DNA of 64,000 bases from Bacteroides fragilis (GTDB lineage: Bacteria; Bacillota; Clostridia; Lachnospirales; Lachnospiraceae), in assembly GCA_023664485.1 (NCBI GenBank), contig JAMPFK010000002.1:262128-326127 (forward strand). Direction: 5' to 3'. Shown here one piece after another: positions 1-8,919 of the stretch. The first letter of the stretch is position 1. Every line of letters starts with the position of its first letter. The translations under genes were made by a program, and so were the position numbers. Under the pieces are notes generated by a model. It did not search any database. It was not told where the DNA came from and saw only the letters and a list, made by a program, of their open reading frames with translations.

Positions 1-13
1 TATTATATATAGC

Positions 14-1012
14 TTATGAGGGAATTTCAAGTCCTAAATGATGATATGCGGTATCCGTTACGACCCTTCCTCTGGGCGTCCGGTTCAGCAGGCCGCTTTT
101 TAAAAGATAGGGCTCATACACATCTTCCAGCGTCCCGGCGTCCTCGCCGATCGCCGCGGCCAGCGTATCGAGTCCGACCGGGCCTCCTTTGAATTTGTCG
201 ATCATCGTAAGCAGGATATTCCTGTCGATATGGTCAAGCCCCATCTTATCCACCTCCAGAAGGTCTAAAGCCGTAGCCGCCACTTTCTCCGTAATGACGC
301 CGTCATATTTGACCTGCGCAAAATCCCGGACCCGTTTCAGGATACGGTTCGCCAGCCGGGGCGTTCCCCTGCTCCTTCTCGCAAGTTCCAAAGCGCCCCT
401 GTCCTCGATCGCCACGTTCAGGATCTGCGCGGAATGCAGAATGATCAGCCGAAGCTCCTCGACAGAATAAAATTCCAGATGATGGACGACGCCGAAACGG
501 TCGCGCAGGGGTGCGCTTAAAAGCCCCGCTCTCGTCGTTGCGCCGACTAATGTAAAATGCGGCAGTTCCAGACGGATCGAACGGGCGGAAGCGCCTTTTC
601 CGATCATAATATCGATGGCGTAATCCTCCATCGCAGGATACAGCACCTCTTCCACCTGCCGGTTCAGCCTGTGGATTTCATCGACAAAAAGGATATCCCC
701 TTCCTGTAAATTATTGAGAATAGCCGCCATTTCACCCGGCTTCTCGATGGCCGGCCCGCTCGTGACCTTCATATGGACGCCCATTTCATTCGCGATGATG
801 CCGGCTAACGAGGTCTTACCGAGTCCCGGCGGGCCGTAGAACAGCACATGGTCCAGCGCATCGTTCCGTCTCTTCGCCGCCTCGATGTAGATCCGCAGAT
901 TATCTTTGATCTTGGATTGGCCAATATAGTCATTCAGTGTCTGCGGACGCAGCGAGCCTTCTATTTTTATGTCCTCTTCCATCAGATTTGTTTCGATTAC
1001 CCTGTTCGCCAT
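14..1012 (-). CDS. ruvB: Holliday junction branch migration ATPase RuvB
   Basis: RuvB is the hexameric AAA+ motor that, with RuvA, drives branch migration of Holliday junctions during homologous recombination. Walker A GPPGLGKTS (about residue 60), Walker B FVDEIHRL (about 108), the GATTRAG sensor segment and the C-terminal winged helix ending PRGRVVTDTAYHHLG are all visible. At 332 residues the protein is full length for the family. I start it at the ATG at 1012, which has GAGAGG at good spacing, rather than the GTG two codons upstream. It lies 34 bases downstream of ruvA on the same strand, the usual ruvAB order. Confidence 0.97.
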   Translation of the reverse strand: MANRVIETNLMEEDIKIEGSLRPQTLNDYIGQSKIKDNLRIYIEAAKRRNDALDHVLFYGPPGLGKTSLAGIIANEMGVHMKVTSGPAIEKPGEMAAILNNLQEGDILFVDEIHRLNRQVEEVLYPAMEDYAIDIMIGKGASARSIRLELPHFTLVGATTRAGLLSAPLRDRFGVVHHLEFYSVEELRLIILHSAQILNVAIEDRGALELARRSRGTPRLANRILKRVRDFAQVKYDGVITEKVAATALDLLEVDKMGLDHIDRNILLTMIDKFKGGPVGLDTLAAAIGEDAGTLEDVYEPYLLKSGLLNRTPRGRVVTDTAYHHLGLEIPS

Positions 1013-1046
1013 ATGCACCTCTCAGCCTGCGCCCGCAGTTCCTTAC

Positions 1047-1652
1047 TTAATACAGATATTTTAACGCCGCCTTCAGGATATCCTCCACGCCGGCATTTTC
1101 GGCGGTATCCGCCTGTTTGACCGCCCGCAGCGCGTCCGAAGCGGAATAACCGAGCGCGGTCAGCGCTTCTACCGCCTCGCTCTTTTCGTTTCCGATTCCT
1201 CCATCTAAGAAAGCGGCGCCGCTTTCTTTTTTCGGAACGAGCGTATCTTCCGGAGAAATTTTATCCCGCAGGTCCAGAATGACGCGTTCCGCCGTCCTTG
1301 CCCCCACGCCCGGCGCTTTGGCAATGGCCCTGGCGTCTCCCGCGGCGATCGCAAAGCGCAGCTCGTCCGCGCTCATGACGGAAAGGATCGCCAGCCCGCC
1401 TTTCGGACCGATGCCGTTTACCGTAATCAGCTTCTTAAAAATTTCCAGATCATCCCTTGTCAAAAAGCCGTATAAATAAAAGGCGTCCTCCCGCACGAGC
1501 GTATAGGTATAGACTTTGGCAAAGCTTCCAATGTTTCCGAGCGCATTCGCGGTCCTTGCGGATATCCGGACATTGTAACCGATCTGATTCACTTCCAATA
1601 CGAGATTATCTTCCGTAATCTCCTCTATCGTACCTTTTAAATAAGCGTACAT
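1047..1652 (-). CDS. ruvA: Holliday junction DNA helicase subunit RuvA
   Basis: RuvA binds four-way junctions as a tetramer and loads RuvB. The 201-residue protein has the N-terminal OB fold (starting MYAYLKGTIEEI), helix-hairpin-helix repeats around residues 70-140 (VNGIGPKGGLAILS, APGVGARTAERVILDL) and the mobile C-terminal domain III after an acidic linker (about residues 150-201). Length and domain order are normal. It sits between a Gx-type transporter gene, whose end abuts its start codon, and ruvB, so these genes are probably cotranscribed. Confidence 0.97.
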   Translation of the reverse strand: MYAYLKGTIEEITEDNLVLEVNQIGYNVRISARTANALGNIGSFAKVYTYTLVREDAFYLYGFLTRDDLEIFKKLITVNGIGPKGGLAILSVMSADELRFAIAAGDARAIAKAPGVGARTAERVILDLRDKISPEDTLVPKKESGAAFLDGGIGNEKSEAVEALTALGYSASDALRAVKQADTAENAGVEDILKAALKYLY

Positions 1653-2159
1653 TTACAGGGTTCCTCCATTCTTTGGCAGACGGTCGAGCAAAGACAGCAC
1701 GCGGCCGCCGATAAGGCCGATGAGCGCTCCCGTGGCCGCTCCCGCGATCAGCAGAAAGGGCAGATAAAATGCCGGTGCAAAGCTTTCCACGACAAGAACC
1801 GCCATGAGTATCTGTCCGATATTATGACAGACGCCTCCGGCAATGCTGACGCCCATCATCGAAAACCGCTTCGTCCTCTGTAACAGAAGCATGGCGGTAA
1901 AGCTGCATACCGCTCCCGCCAGCGCATAGAAAATGGCGGACAGGTTCCCGAACAGAAACCCGGAGAGCACGACGCGCAGTAAATTGACCGCAAGCGCTTC
2001 CCTGCCGCTGTACAGATACAGCAAAATGACGACAACGAGATTGGGCAGGCCGAGCTTGATGCCCGGAATGCCGGCGGCAAGCGGCAAAAGAGATTCCACA
2101 TACGATAAAATCAGGGATAATGCCAGCAAAAAGCCAAAAACAGCGGTCTTTCTCCTCAT
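1653..2159 (-). CDS. Gx transporter / heptaprenyl diphosphate synthase component I family membrane protein
   Basis: This is a small integral membrane protein of about 168 residues with five or six hydrophobic helices and the conserved stretch IPGIKLGLPNLVVV. It belongs to the family named both heptaprenyl diphosphate synthase component I and Gx transporter, which resembles ECF-type substrate-binding subunits. The substrate is not known from sequence. I start it at the ATG at 2159, whose A is shared with the TGA stop of the preceding gene (TGATG), with GGAG about 10 bases upstream. In Clostridia this family often sits beside a NusG domain II protein, as here. Translational coupling to that gene is likely. 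Confidence 0.82.
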   Translation of the reverse strand: MRRKTAVFGFLLALSLILSYVESLLPLAAGIPGIKLGLPNLVVVILLYLYSGREALAVNLLRVVLSGFLFGNLSAIFYALAGAVCSFTAMLLLQRTKRFSMMGVSIAGGVCHNIGQILMAVLVVESFAPAFYLPFLLIAGAATGALIGLIGGRVLSLLDRLPKNGGTL

Positions 2160-2668
2160 CAATATACCACTCCATCCAGCCCGCTCTCCCGCGCGCCCGC
2201 AATTTCGATGACCAGCGCATGCGGCAGGCAGATAATATTCTCTCCCGCTCCCGAAATGGCTTTGTGGCGTACGCAGATCAGATCCGGGCAGCTGCTTTGC
2301 AGCATCCGTATCTCGCCATTCCCACAGGAAAAAAGATTATATTCCCATGTTCCGTATTCCGCAGACAGCGCTTCCATTTCCTCTTCCCATTCCTTCTGTG
2401 AGAGCGTCTTTATGACAGGCTCTTCCGACAGAGAAGCGTCCCACAGCACGAGGCAGTGCCGCGGCTCCGTCCGCGAAAGCGGAATCCGCATAAGGGCTTT
2501 GCCGTCAAAAGAAAGCACCGCATGACTTCCCGGATCGCGTCCGTTCTGAAAAAGGAACAACAGCGCAAGGGCCGCCGTTAAGATAACGGCAAGCAGAACG
2601 ATATCGGCCTTTGTCATGAACGGTCTTTTTCCCGATTTTATTTTAGCACAATCGAACATATGTTTCAA
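2159..2668 (-). CDS. NusG domain II-containing membrane-anchored protein
   Basis: The 169-residue protein has one N-terminal membrane helix (ADIVLLAVILTAALALLFL, about residues 20-40) followed by an extracytoplasmic domain with features of the NusG domain II fold, including a CGNGEIRM segment and CPDLICVRHKAIS. The family is uncharacterised; in Clostridia it commonly precedes a Gx transporter gene, as it does here. The start appears to be a TTG at 2668, with AAGGA about five bases upstream, in the tail of the DUF4037 gene. Two cysteines (CPDLIC) could form a disulfide outside the cell, which is inference. Confidence 0.8.
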   Translation of the reverse strand: MKHMFDCAKIKSGKRPFMTKADIVLLAVILTAALALLFLFQNGRDPGSHAVLSFDGKALMRIPLSRTEPRHCLVLWDASLSEEPVIKTLSQKEWEEEMEALSAEYGTWEYNLFSCGNGEIRMLQSSCPDLICVRHKAISGAGENIICLPHALVIEIAGARESGLDGVVY

Positions 2669-2670
2669 TA

Positions 2671-3591
2671 CTATCCTTCTAAAAACTGCAGTTGTCTGAC
2701 TGATTCATCTTTTATCTTTTCCGTCACCGTCCGCAGATGAGCCTGCAAAAAGTTATCTTCTAATGCCGAAAGGCCCTGCGCATTTAACTCCTGTACGATA
2801 ATATTACAAATGGCCTCGATAATCAATACCCGTTCCCCGTTTTTTTCCACCTGATAAAAAAGCGCGATCATATCGCCGATCTCCGAACAGACGGGAAGCT
2901 CCTTCATCCCCCTGTGGATCCATTTGTCGAAGGGCGCATAGCGGCGGTTCAGCAAATAAACGAGCCGCATGCTCTCCCGGATGAATTCGGCCAGAAACAG
3001 TTCTGCGGCGACCCGCTCGCCCCGCCGCATCGCCCTTTCATAATTATACTGTCCGGCTCTGGCCATCCGAGCCATCCGGGCCACGATTTTTTTCAGTCTG
3101 ACGTCCTCTGGATAATAGGAAAGAAGTCCCTCCCGTATCCTGCTGAAGGCCCCGGCCTTATCCTCGAAGACCGCTCCATTCACAGCGGTCGCCAGGTTTT
3201 CATCCTGCAGGCGCAGCCATTCAAAATTCGTCTCCGGCACGCGTTCGATACCAAGCAGTCCGTAATAAAAGTCTTCCAGGCATAAGACGCCGACCCTGCC
3301 TTTTCCGGTCTCCTCCATGATCCGGCCGGGCACTTCCAGAAAGTCCGCGGGTATCCTGTCATAAGCCTCCTGCACCTTTGCGCCGTACTGCTCATAGACC
3401 TCCCGCTGCAGCCAGACACAAAAAGAAGGGCCGTAATCGTGGTCCGCGGAGATCTCATCGTCGAATCCAAAACATTCCGAGCCCCTGCCGACCAGTCCGG
3501 CCGCGTATTCCTTCTCAAGCTGCGGAAACTGCGAAAGCATCGCTTTTCCATACGCTTCGTAATAACGTCTCGATAGCTCAAGTCCCTTCAT
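2671..3591 (-). CDS. DUF4037 domain protein (putative nucleotidyltransferase-fold)
   Basis: The 306-residue cytoplasmic protein matches my memory of the DUF4037 family. Near the N-terminus it has a nucleotidyltransferase-like signature, GRGSECFGFDDEIS followed by DHDYGP, a Gly-Ser plus paired acidic pattern typical of polymerase-beta-type folds. The remainder is alpha-helical. The substrate is unknown. It overlaps the upstream TPR gene by 14 bases, with AAAGGA five bases before its ATG, so the two are probably translated together and may act as a pair. There is no signal peptide or membrane segment. Confidence 0.8.
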   Translation of the reverse strand: MKGLELSRRYYEAYGKAMLSQFPQLEKEYAAGLVGRGSECFGFDDEISADHDYGPSFCVWLQREVYEQYGAKVQEAYDRIPADFLEVPGRIMEETGKGRVGVLCLEDFYYGLLGIERVPETNFEWLRLQDENLATAVNGAVFEDKAGAFSRIREGLLSYYPEDVRLKKIVARMARMARAGQYNYERAMRRGERVAAELFLAEFIRESMRLVYLLNRRYAPFDKWIHRGMKELPVCSEIGDMIALFYQVEKNGERVLIIEAICNIIVQELNAQGLSALEDNFLQAHLRTVTEKIKDESVRQLQFLEG

Positions 3592-4444
3592 TTCTGTCCT
3601 TTCTGATATCCGACGCGGCCTGCAGATAGGCCTGTTGTTTTTCTTCCTCGCAGAGCAGACCGCAGACAGCCGCGCAGTTTTCGCACAGCACCGCGTAGCT
3701 CATATTCCTCCCGAAATGCTTCTCCACCTCCAGCAGGGCTTTCTCGTACGCGGCCAGCGCCTTATCGTAGTCTTTCATATGATAATAAGCCTCGCCGATG
3801 CCCGCCAGCGCGCCGCTGTAATGGGCGTCCGTCTTATCCCCGCATCGCTCGAACAGCATGAGCGCCCGTTCCAAAAGCGCCTGCGCCTTCGGATAATCGG
3901 AGACCTTGAAGCAGAGCAGCGCGAGATTCGTTAAGGTCGTCGCCGTCTCCATCTCGCCGCCTTCCATCGTTTCGATGATGGCGAGCGCCTTCTCCGCGCA
4001 TTGGATCGCTTTCCCGTTTTCTTCCATTTTCTCCAACAGGATGCTCATATTATTGTAAAGGCCGGCATACCGGTAGTCGCCGGGAGGTATCAGCCCTTCG
4101 TATATCTGTAATGCCTGCTCGTAATATACATAAGCCTGTTTGTAATTGCCGGCGGCCCGGTAAGCCGTCGCCGCATTTAAAAGCGTCGTCGCGAAATGCT
4201 CCGAACGCTCCAGCTGCAGCTCTTCCATCAAAAGCAGCACGTCCTCCGCCGCATCAAAGGCTTTCTGAAATTCCGAAACGCTCCGATAAAAGCCTATCAT
4301 CTCGTTGCAGATCGTAATATAGGCCCCATAGTCCTTTTCTTCCTTCGCCTGTTCTAAGGAGGCGCACAGAAAAGGATCTGCTTTTTCTATCTGATTTTCC
4401 GCAAACAGCGTATCCAGGCGCGCTAAAAAAGCGTTGACATCCAT
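3578..4444 (-). CDS. Tetratricopeptide repeat protein
   Basis: The 288-residue soluble protein is built from about five or six tandem TPR helix pairs, for example NMSILLEKMEENGKAIQCAE, NLALLCFKVSDYPKAQALLE and IGEAYYHMKDYDKALAAYEK. TPR proteins are scaffolds for protein-protein contacts, so its partner is more informative than a catalytic guess. It overlaps the DUF4037 gene by 14 bases and lies directly downstream of hflC on the same strand. A role as adaptor for the DUF4037 protein is inference from this coupling. Confidence 0.88.
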   Translation of the reverse strand: MDVNAFLARLDTLFAENQIEKADPFLCASLEQAKEEKDYGAYITICNEMIGFYRSVSEFQKAFDAAEDVLLLMEELQLERSEHFATTLLNAATAYRAAGNYKQAYVYYEQALQIYEGLIPPGDYRYAGLYNNMSILLEKMEENGKAIQCAEKALAIIETMEGGEMETATTLTNLALLCFKVSDYPKAQALLERALMLFERCGDKTDAHYSGALAGIGEAYYHMKDYDKALAAYEKALLEVEKHFGRNMSYAVLCENCAAVCGLLCEEEKQQAYLQAASDIRKDRNEGT

Positions 4445-4460
4445 TTTCCAATCCCCTTTA

Positions 4461-5507
4461 TCAATAGCTTCCGTTGAAAATCTGCGCGATCGGAGAATCG
4501 TCCGAAAGAATGACCGTCTTATTATCGCCTGTCATGCTCGCCTTTAAGGCATCCAGCGCCCGGACGAAGGAATAAAAATCAGTTTTTTCCGGGTCAGAAT
4601 AGGCTTCGGAAAGGATTCTCATATATTCCGCTTCTCCCTCCGCGATGATCGCTTCCGCCTTTGCCTGCGCGTCGGAAATCATGATCGCCACTTCCTTATC
4701 CGTCGTATTCTCTATCATTTTTGCCTGGGAAGCGCCTTCCGCGGTATACTGCGCGGCGATATTCTCGCGCTCGGAGATCATACGGGTATAGACCGCCTGT
4801 TTGTTATCATCCGGCAGATCCAGCTTTTTGACTTCCACGGTCACGATTTCGATGCCGTACTGTTCTTCCACATGGCCTATCTGATCCATGATTTCTTCGG
4901 TCAGGGATTTGATTTCGATGACCTCCTGTGTCTCTGCAGGAAGCTTTAAATCATTGCCGGTCACATCGGCGTCTGTCTGGTCTATCGTGACCGTCATTTT
5001 GCCGTCACGGCTCACGATGACCTCGTCCTGCTTCATATTGGAAATCGTGTTCTTGGTCGCATTATAAACGATCGTATCGATACGCCGCTCAGCATTGGAA
5101 ACGGAACCGCTCAGCGTCTGCGCGAACTTTAACGGGTCGTCTACCTGCCATAGGACATAGCTGTCAACGATCATCGTTTTCTTGTCGGAGGTGATGACGT
5201 CCGAAGCCGGCAGGTCATACAGCAGAAGCTGGTTCGGAATGATGTCCACGGATTCAATAAAGGGTATCTTAAAGCTGAGGCCGGAAACCGCGATGACCCG
5301 CTCCACCCGCCCGAACCGGCGGATGAGCTTATACTGGTTCTCCTTCGTGATAACGGCACTGTTCGCGCCGATAACGACGAGCGCGATGAGGAACAGAAAG
5401 ACCAGAACGCCTTTCCCCTTTTTCTTCTCTTTTCCCTTCTTTTTTTTCGTGCCGTCCGCATTAAAATGTTCGTATTCCACATTGGATTGATTCTGCGTAA
5501 ATTCCAT
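4461..5507 (-). CDS. hflC: Protease modulator HflC
   Basis: HflC is an SPFH/band-7 membrane protein that, with HflK, forms large cage-like assemblies around the membrane protease FtsH. The 348-residue protein has a lysine-rich cytoplasmic N-terminus, one membrane helix (VLVFLFLIALVVIGANSAVI, about residues 34-53), the band-7 domain (FGRVERVIAVSGLSFKIPFI onward) and a long coiled-coil region with alanine- and glutamate-rich heptads ending near FYSFVRALDALKAS. It lies two bases downstream of hflK. The polylysine N-terminal stretch is longer than in proteobacterial HflC. Confidence 0.93.
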   Translation of the reverse strand: MEFTQNQSNVEYEHFNADGTKKKKGKEKKKGKGVLVFLFLIALVVIGANSAVITKENQYKLIRRFGRVERVIAVSGLSFKIPFIESVDIIPNQLLLYDLPASDVITSDKKTMIVDSYVLWQVDDPLKFAQTLSGSVSNAERRIDTIVYNATKNTISNMKQDEVIVSRDGKMTVTIDQTDADVTGNDLKLPAETQEVIEIKSLTEEIMDQIGHVEEQYGIEIVTVEVKKLDLPDDNKQAVYTRMISERENIAAQYTAEGASQAKMIENTTDKEVAIMISDAQAKAEAIIAEGEAEYMRILSEAYSDPEKTDFYSFVRALDALKASMTGDNKTVILSDDSPIAQIFNGSY

Positions 5508-5509
5508 GA

Positions 5510-6550
5510 TTATTCCTCCCCTGTCTGCGCTGTGTCCGCACGGTTTCCGGTTCTGTTCTCTTCCGTCTGTCCGTCATTGGAAGAGGCGTTATCCGATACG
5601 AAGCTGTCGAGCGGCAGGATGGTGCTCGTCGAACCGTCCGAACTTTCGATAACGACCTTGATGTCCGGCAGGATATCTTCCATCGCCTCATAAAACATTC
5701 TCTTCCTGGTCACTTCCGGATATTTCACATATTCCTGGTACATGGAATTAAATCTTGCGGCCTGGCCGTTGGCTTCGTTGATACGCTCCTGCTTCGCGGC
5801 TTCCGCGTTCTGCAGAATTTCATCGGAATTCGCCTCCGCCTTCGGAATCTGTTCGTTCCGGTATTTATTAGCATTATTCAGAGCCGTTTCCTTTCCCTGC
5901 TTCGCCGTCTCAACCTCCTTGAATGCGTTGCTTACTTCCTCTGTCGGCGGCTCCGCATCCTGAATGGTAATATTGATAAGCTGAATACCGATATCGTAGG
6001 CCTCCAGCTTTTCCAGAATCATCTGCGTGATATTGGCCTGAATCTCATTTTTGCCGGTCGTTAATACGCTGTCTACCGTATAGGAGCCGATCGTCGTCCT
6101 GATACAGTTCTGCGCGATATTTTTCAGGATTTCCACCGGATCCTCCGAAGCGTACAGCGCCTTTACCGGATCCGCGATGCGATAGGTTGCATAGAAATCC
6201 ACATTGATAAAATTATAATCGGAAGTGATCATCATGGCGTCGTCTGCCGCTGTCATGTTCTCTTCCTCCAGCGAATAGCCGATAGTAAAGCCTTTGATCG
6301 TGGTATTGACTTTCGTTACCGTCTGAATGAACGGAATCTTAAAATGCAGTCCCGGCATCGTTACCGCTTTCGGAGAGCCGAGCGTACAGACGACCGCCTG
6401 CTCCTCTTCCTGAATCGTATAATAGGAATTGACCGCCAGTATCAGCAGGACTGCGATGACGAGGAACGCTTTTCCGGCAACGGACGCTTTTTTCATGCGG
6501 AACGCGCCCTGCTTCGTACCCTCTGGTTTCATTTGTCCACTATTAAACAT
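5510..6550 (-). CDS. hflK: FtsH protease activity modulator HflK
   Basis: HflK is the partner of HflC in the SPFH complex that regulates FtsH. The protein has an N-terminal membrane helix (AFLVIAVLLILAVNSYYTI), the band-7 domain (EEEQAVVCTLGSPKAVTMPGL onward) and a coiled-coil region containing KANEL-like heptads (NANKYRNEQIPKAEANSDEI), followed by a low-complexity Ser/Thr/Asn tail. I start it at the ATG at 6550 (MFNSGQMKPEG), which has GGAGGA eight bases upstream; an upstream in-frame ATG lacks a ribosome binding site. This gives 346 residues. It is the first gene of the hflK-hflC-TPR-DUF4037 run. Confidence 0.93.
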   Translation of the reverse strand: MFNSGQMKPEGTKQGAFRMKKASVAGKAFLVIAVLLILAVNSYYTIQEEEQAVVCTLGSPKAVTMPGLHFKIPFIQTVTKVNTTIKGFTIGYSLEEENMTAADDAMMITSDYNFINVDFYATYRIADPVKALYASEDPVEILKNIAQNCIRTTIGSYTVDSVLTTGKNEIQANITQMILEKLEAYDIGIQLINITIQDAEPPTEEVSNAFKEVETAKQGKETALNNANKYRNEQIPKAEANSDEILQNAEAAKQERINEANGQAARFNSMYQEYVKYPEVTRKRMFYEAMEDILPDIKVVIESSDGSTSTILPLDSFVSDNASSNDGQTEENRTGNRADTAQTGEE

Positions 6551-6718
6551 AACATTCTTCCTCCAATCTTCTATGCTATTATATACCAAATCAGACCGGA
6601 ACACTAATTAAAAATTGGTAAATTTCATAAAAGTTCATAAAAATCAGCTCTTCAATAAAAGAGCGGAATATGTTAAGATAACATTGAAGAAATGAATTTC
6701 CTGAGAATGGAGACGCAT

Positions 6719-7450
6719 ATGAGAATCATTTTAATCAGACACGGAGATCCCAATTATGGAAAAGACGCTTTGACAGAGAAAGGAATCCGGGAAGCGCAGC
6801 TGCTGGCGGAAAGGGCTTCCCGGTGGAACGCCGTTTCCGCGGTTTACTGTTCTCCCTATGGACGCGCAAGGGAAACGGCATCTTACTGCCTGAAACGCAT
6901 GAATAAAGAAGCAGTCGTTCTGCCGTGGCTGCATGAATTTGACTATGCCATCGAAGATCCTGTTACCGGACGGCATGGCGTTCCCTGGGATTTTATGCCC
7001 GGATACTGGACGGAAATCCCGGAAATGTATGAGAAAGACGGCTGGAAAAAGACGGAAATCTATCGTTCCAATCCGGCGCTGATACCCGCCTATGACGAAG
7101 TATGTGAAAAGCTCGACGAACTGCTCGCCGGTTACGGCTATCGAAGATACCGCCAGTACTATCAGACGGATCATACGGAACTCCCAAAGGGACAGGACGC
7201 CGCAATCGTCTGCTTCTGCCATCTCGGCATCATCCTTGTGATGTTGAGCCATCTGCTCGGCATCTCTCCGGCGGTACTGCTTCATTCTTTCTATATCGCG
7301 CCCACATCGATTACGGTGCTGGCAAGCGAGGAACGCATGCCGGGCAAAGCCTCGTTCCGGGTGCAGGTCATCGGTGATACGGGCCATCTGCGCGATGGAG
7401 GCGAAAAAGTTTCCGCCTCCGGCTATTTTACAGATACGTTTTCCGACTGA
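6719..7450 (+). CDS. Histidine phosphatase family protein (phosphoglycerate mutase-like)
   Basis: This enzyme belongs to the branch-1 histidine phosphatase superfamily, in which a phosphohistidine intermediate forms on the RHG histidine. The N-terminus reads MRIILIRHGDPNYG with the catalytic RHG motif, followed by the second arginine region SPYGRARETASYC and the second catalytic histidine in CFCHLGIIL. The substrate cannot be read from sequence. I chose the ATG at 6719, preceded by GGAG, over one nine codons upstream, because the RHG strand normally begins directly after the start. It is an isolated plus-strand gene between hflK and trpS, which converge on it or diverge from it. Confidence 0.9.
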   Translation: MRIILIRHGDPNYGKDALTEKGIREAQLLAERASRWNAVSAVYCSPYGRARETASYCLKRMNKEAVVLPWLHEFDYAIEDPVTGRHGVPWDFMPGYWTEIPEMYEKDGWKKTEIYRSNPALIPAYDEVCEKLDELLAGYGYRRYRQYYQTDHTELPKGQDAAIVCFCHLGIILVMLSHLLGISPAVLLHSFYIAPTSITVLASEERMPGKASFRVQVIGDTGHLRDGGEKVSASGYFTDTFSD

Positions 7451-7452
7451 GC

Positions 7453-8457
7453 TTATCTTATCTTTTCGGGAAAACCCACTTTTTTCTGCACCCTGCGCAG
7501 CGTTTTGTCCGCATAATAACCGGCTTTCTCCGCGTTTGCCTTAATTATGCCGTCTATATATGCTTTATCTTTGCCAAGTTCTTCATAGCGGGCCTGCAGC
7601 GGCCGTAAAATATCCACGACGGATTCGCCTACCGCCGTCTTAAATTCTCCATAACCCCTGCCTTCAAATTCGCGCTCCGTCTCCTGCGGCGTCTTTCCCG
7701 TACATGCGCAGTAAATGTCGATGAGATTACGAATGCCCGGCTGTTCCTCGCTGTAACGGACGCAGGCTTCCGAATCAGTCACGGCGCGCCTGAATTTGCG
7801 GATGACCGTATCCGCATCGTCCATCAGATAAATGCTCGCATTCGGATTTTCGTCGGATTTTGACATCTTCTTTTCCGGATTCTGCAAAGATTTGATGTTC
7901 GCTCCTGTCTTGCCCAGATACGGTTCCGGTATCGTGAACACATCTCCGTAAATGGCGTTGAAGCGCTGTGCGATATCCCTCGTAATCTCCAGATGCTGCA
8001 GCTGGTCTTTGCCGACCGGGACCACATCCGCCTGATAAAGCAGGATATCGGCCGCCATCAGGACCGGATAGGTAAAAAGCCCGGCGTTGATATTGTCCGC
8101 ATGTCTGGCCGCTTTGTCTTTATACTGCGTCATACGGTTCAATTCACCCATATAAGTAAAACAGTTCAATATCCAGGAAAGTTCGGCATGGCCCGAAACA
8201 TGGGACTGATAGTAAATACAGTTCTTCTCCGGATCGAGTCCCGCCGCAATATATAAGGTGAGCAGATTCCTGGCGCGTCTGCGCAGCTCCGCCGGGTCCT
8301 GCCTGATCGTGATGGAATGTAAATCGACGACCGAATAAAAACACTGGTATTCGTCGCATAGCGTCAGCCAGTTCCTGAGGGCTCCGAGATAATTTCCAAG
8401 TGTCAATGATCCTGTCGCCTGCATTCCGCTGAACAAAACTTTCTGTCCGTTTATCAT
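7453..8457 (-). CDS. trpS: Tryptophan--tRNA ligase
   Basis: This class I aminoacyl-tRNA synthetase charges tRNA-Trp. The HIGH-like signature is in GMQATGSLTLGNYLGAL near the N-terminus, and the KMSKS loop is exact (EKKMSKSDENPNAS, about residue 200). The protein is 334 residues, typical of bacterial TrpS. I chose the ATG at 8457, with GGAGG eight bases upstream; an in-frame start 16 codons earlier lacks such a site. Its 3' end lies two bases from the convergently transcribed phosphatase gene. Confidence 0.96.
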   Translation of the reverse strand: MINGQKVLFSGMQATGSLTLGNYLGALRNWLTLCDEYQCFYSVVDLHSITIRQDPAELRRRARNLLTLYIAAGLDPEKNCIYYQSHVSGHAELSWILNCFTYMGELNRMTQYKDKAARHADNINAGLFTYPVLMAADILLYQADVVPVGKDQLQHLEITRDIAQRFNAIYGDVFTIPEPYLGKTGANIKSLQNPEKKMSKSDENPNASIYLMDDADTVIRKFRRAVTDSEACVRYSEEQPGIRNLIDIYCACTGKTPQETEREFEGRGYGEFKTAVGESVVDILRPLQARYEELGKDKAYIDGIIKANAEKAGYYADKTLRRVQKKVGFPEKIR

Positions 8458-8591
8458 CGTTACTGCCTCCGATTTCGTATTTTTTACTGAACCTAAGTGT
8501 ATCACCGGCTCCCGCTTTCGTCAAGCAAAGCGTAAGGGCATTCCCTTTCCTGAGAATGCCCTGGAGTGCTCTTTTTCGTCTTTCCGATAAA

Positions 8592-8849
8592 TCAGTCGTT
8601 CTTCTCCTCGCAGCCGCAGGTCTCTCCGCTGCCGAACGGTCTCGCCTCAAATCTCGGCTCAAACCGGGATTCGTTCCCGTCACAGCCATTGCCGTAATCG
8701 TTATTACGATCGCAGCCGCAGTCCCTGTCCCGTCCGCGGCGTTCTCCATCCCGCCCGCAGTTTCCTGTGTTCCCAACGGAATCATTCTGCGAAGCGTTCC
8801 CGCCGCCGGAACAGCAAAGCAGTAATAATAAAAGAACCCATGTGTTCAT
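8592..8849 (-). CDS. Small cysteine/glycine/aspartate-rich protein, unknown function
   Basis: I do not recognise this 85-residue protein. It starts with a short hydrophobic stretch (MNTWVLLLLLLCCSGGG) that could be a signal or membrane anchor. It continues with a low-complexity part rich in Cys, Gly, Asp, Arg and Asn (DCGCDRNNDYGNGCDGN) and ends ETCGCEEKND. Similar short repetitive proteins occur in spore-forming Clostridia, but a coat or metal-binding role is only a guess. A GGGAGAGG ribosome binding site lies about a dozen bases upstream of the ATG. It stands alone between trpS and a DUF5662 gene. Confidence 0.6.
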   Translation of the reverse strand: MNTWVLLLLLLCCSGGGNASQNDSVGNTGNCGRDGERRGRDRDCGCDRNNDYGNGCDGNESRFEPRFEARPFGSGETCGCEEKND

Positions 8850-8919
8850 ATGGCATAGCTTCCTCTCCCTTTTCTCATAAATTATTTTATGCAGAAAGGA
8901 AGTATCTGCTACAAAACGG

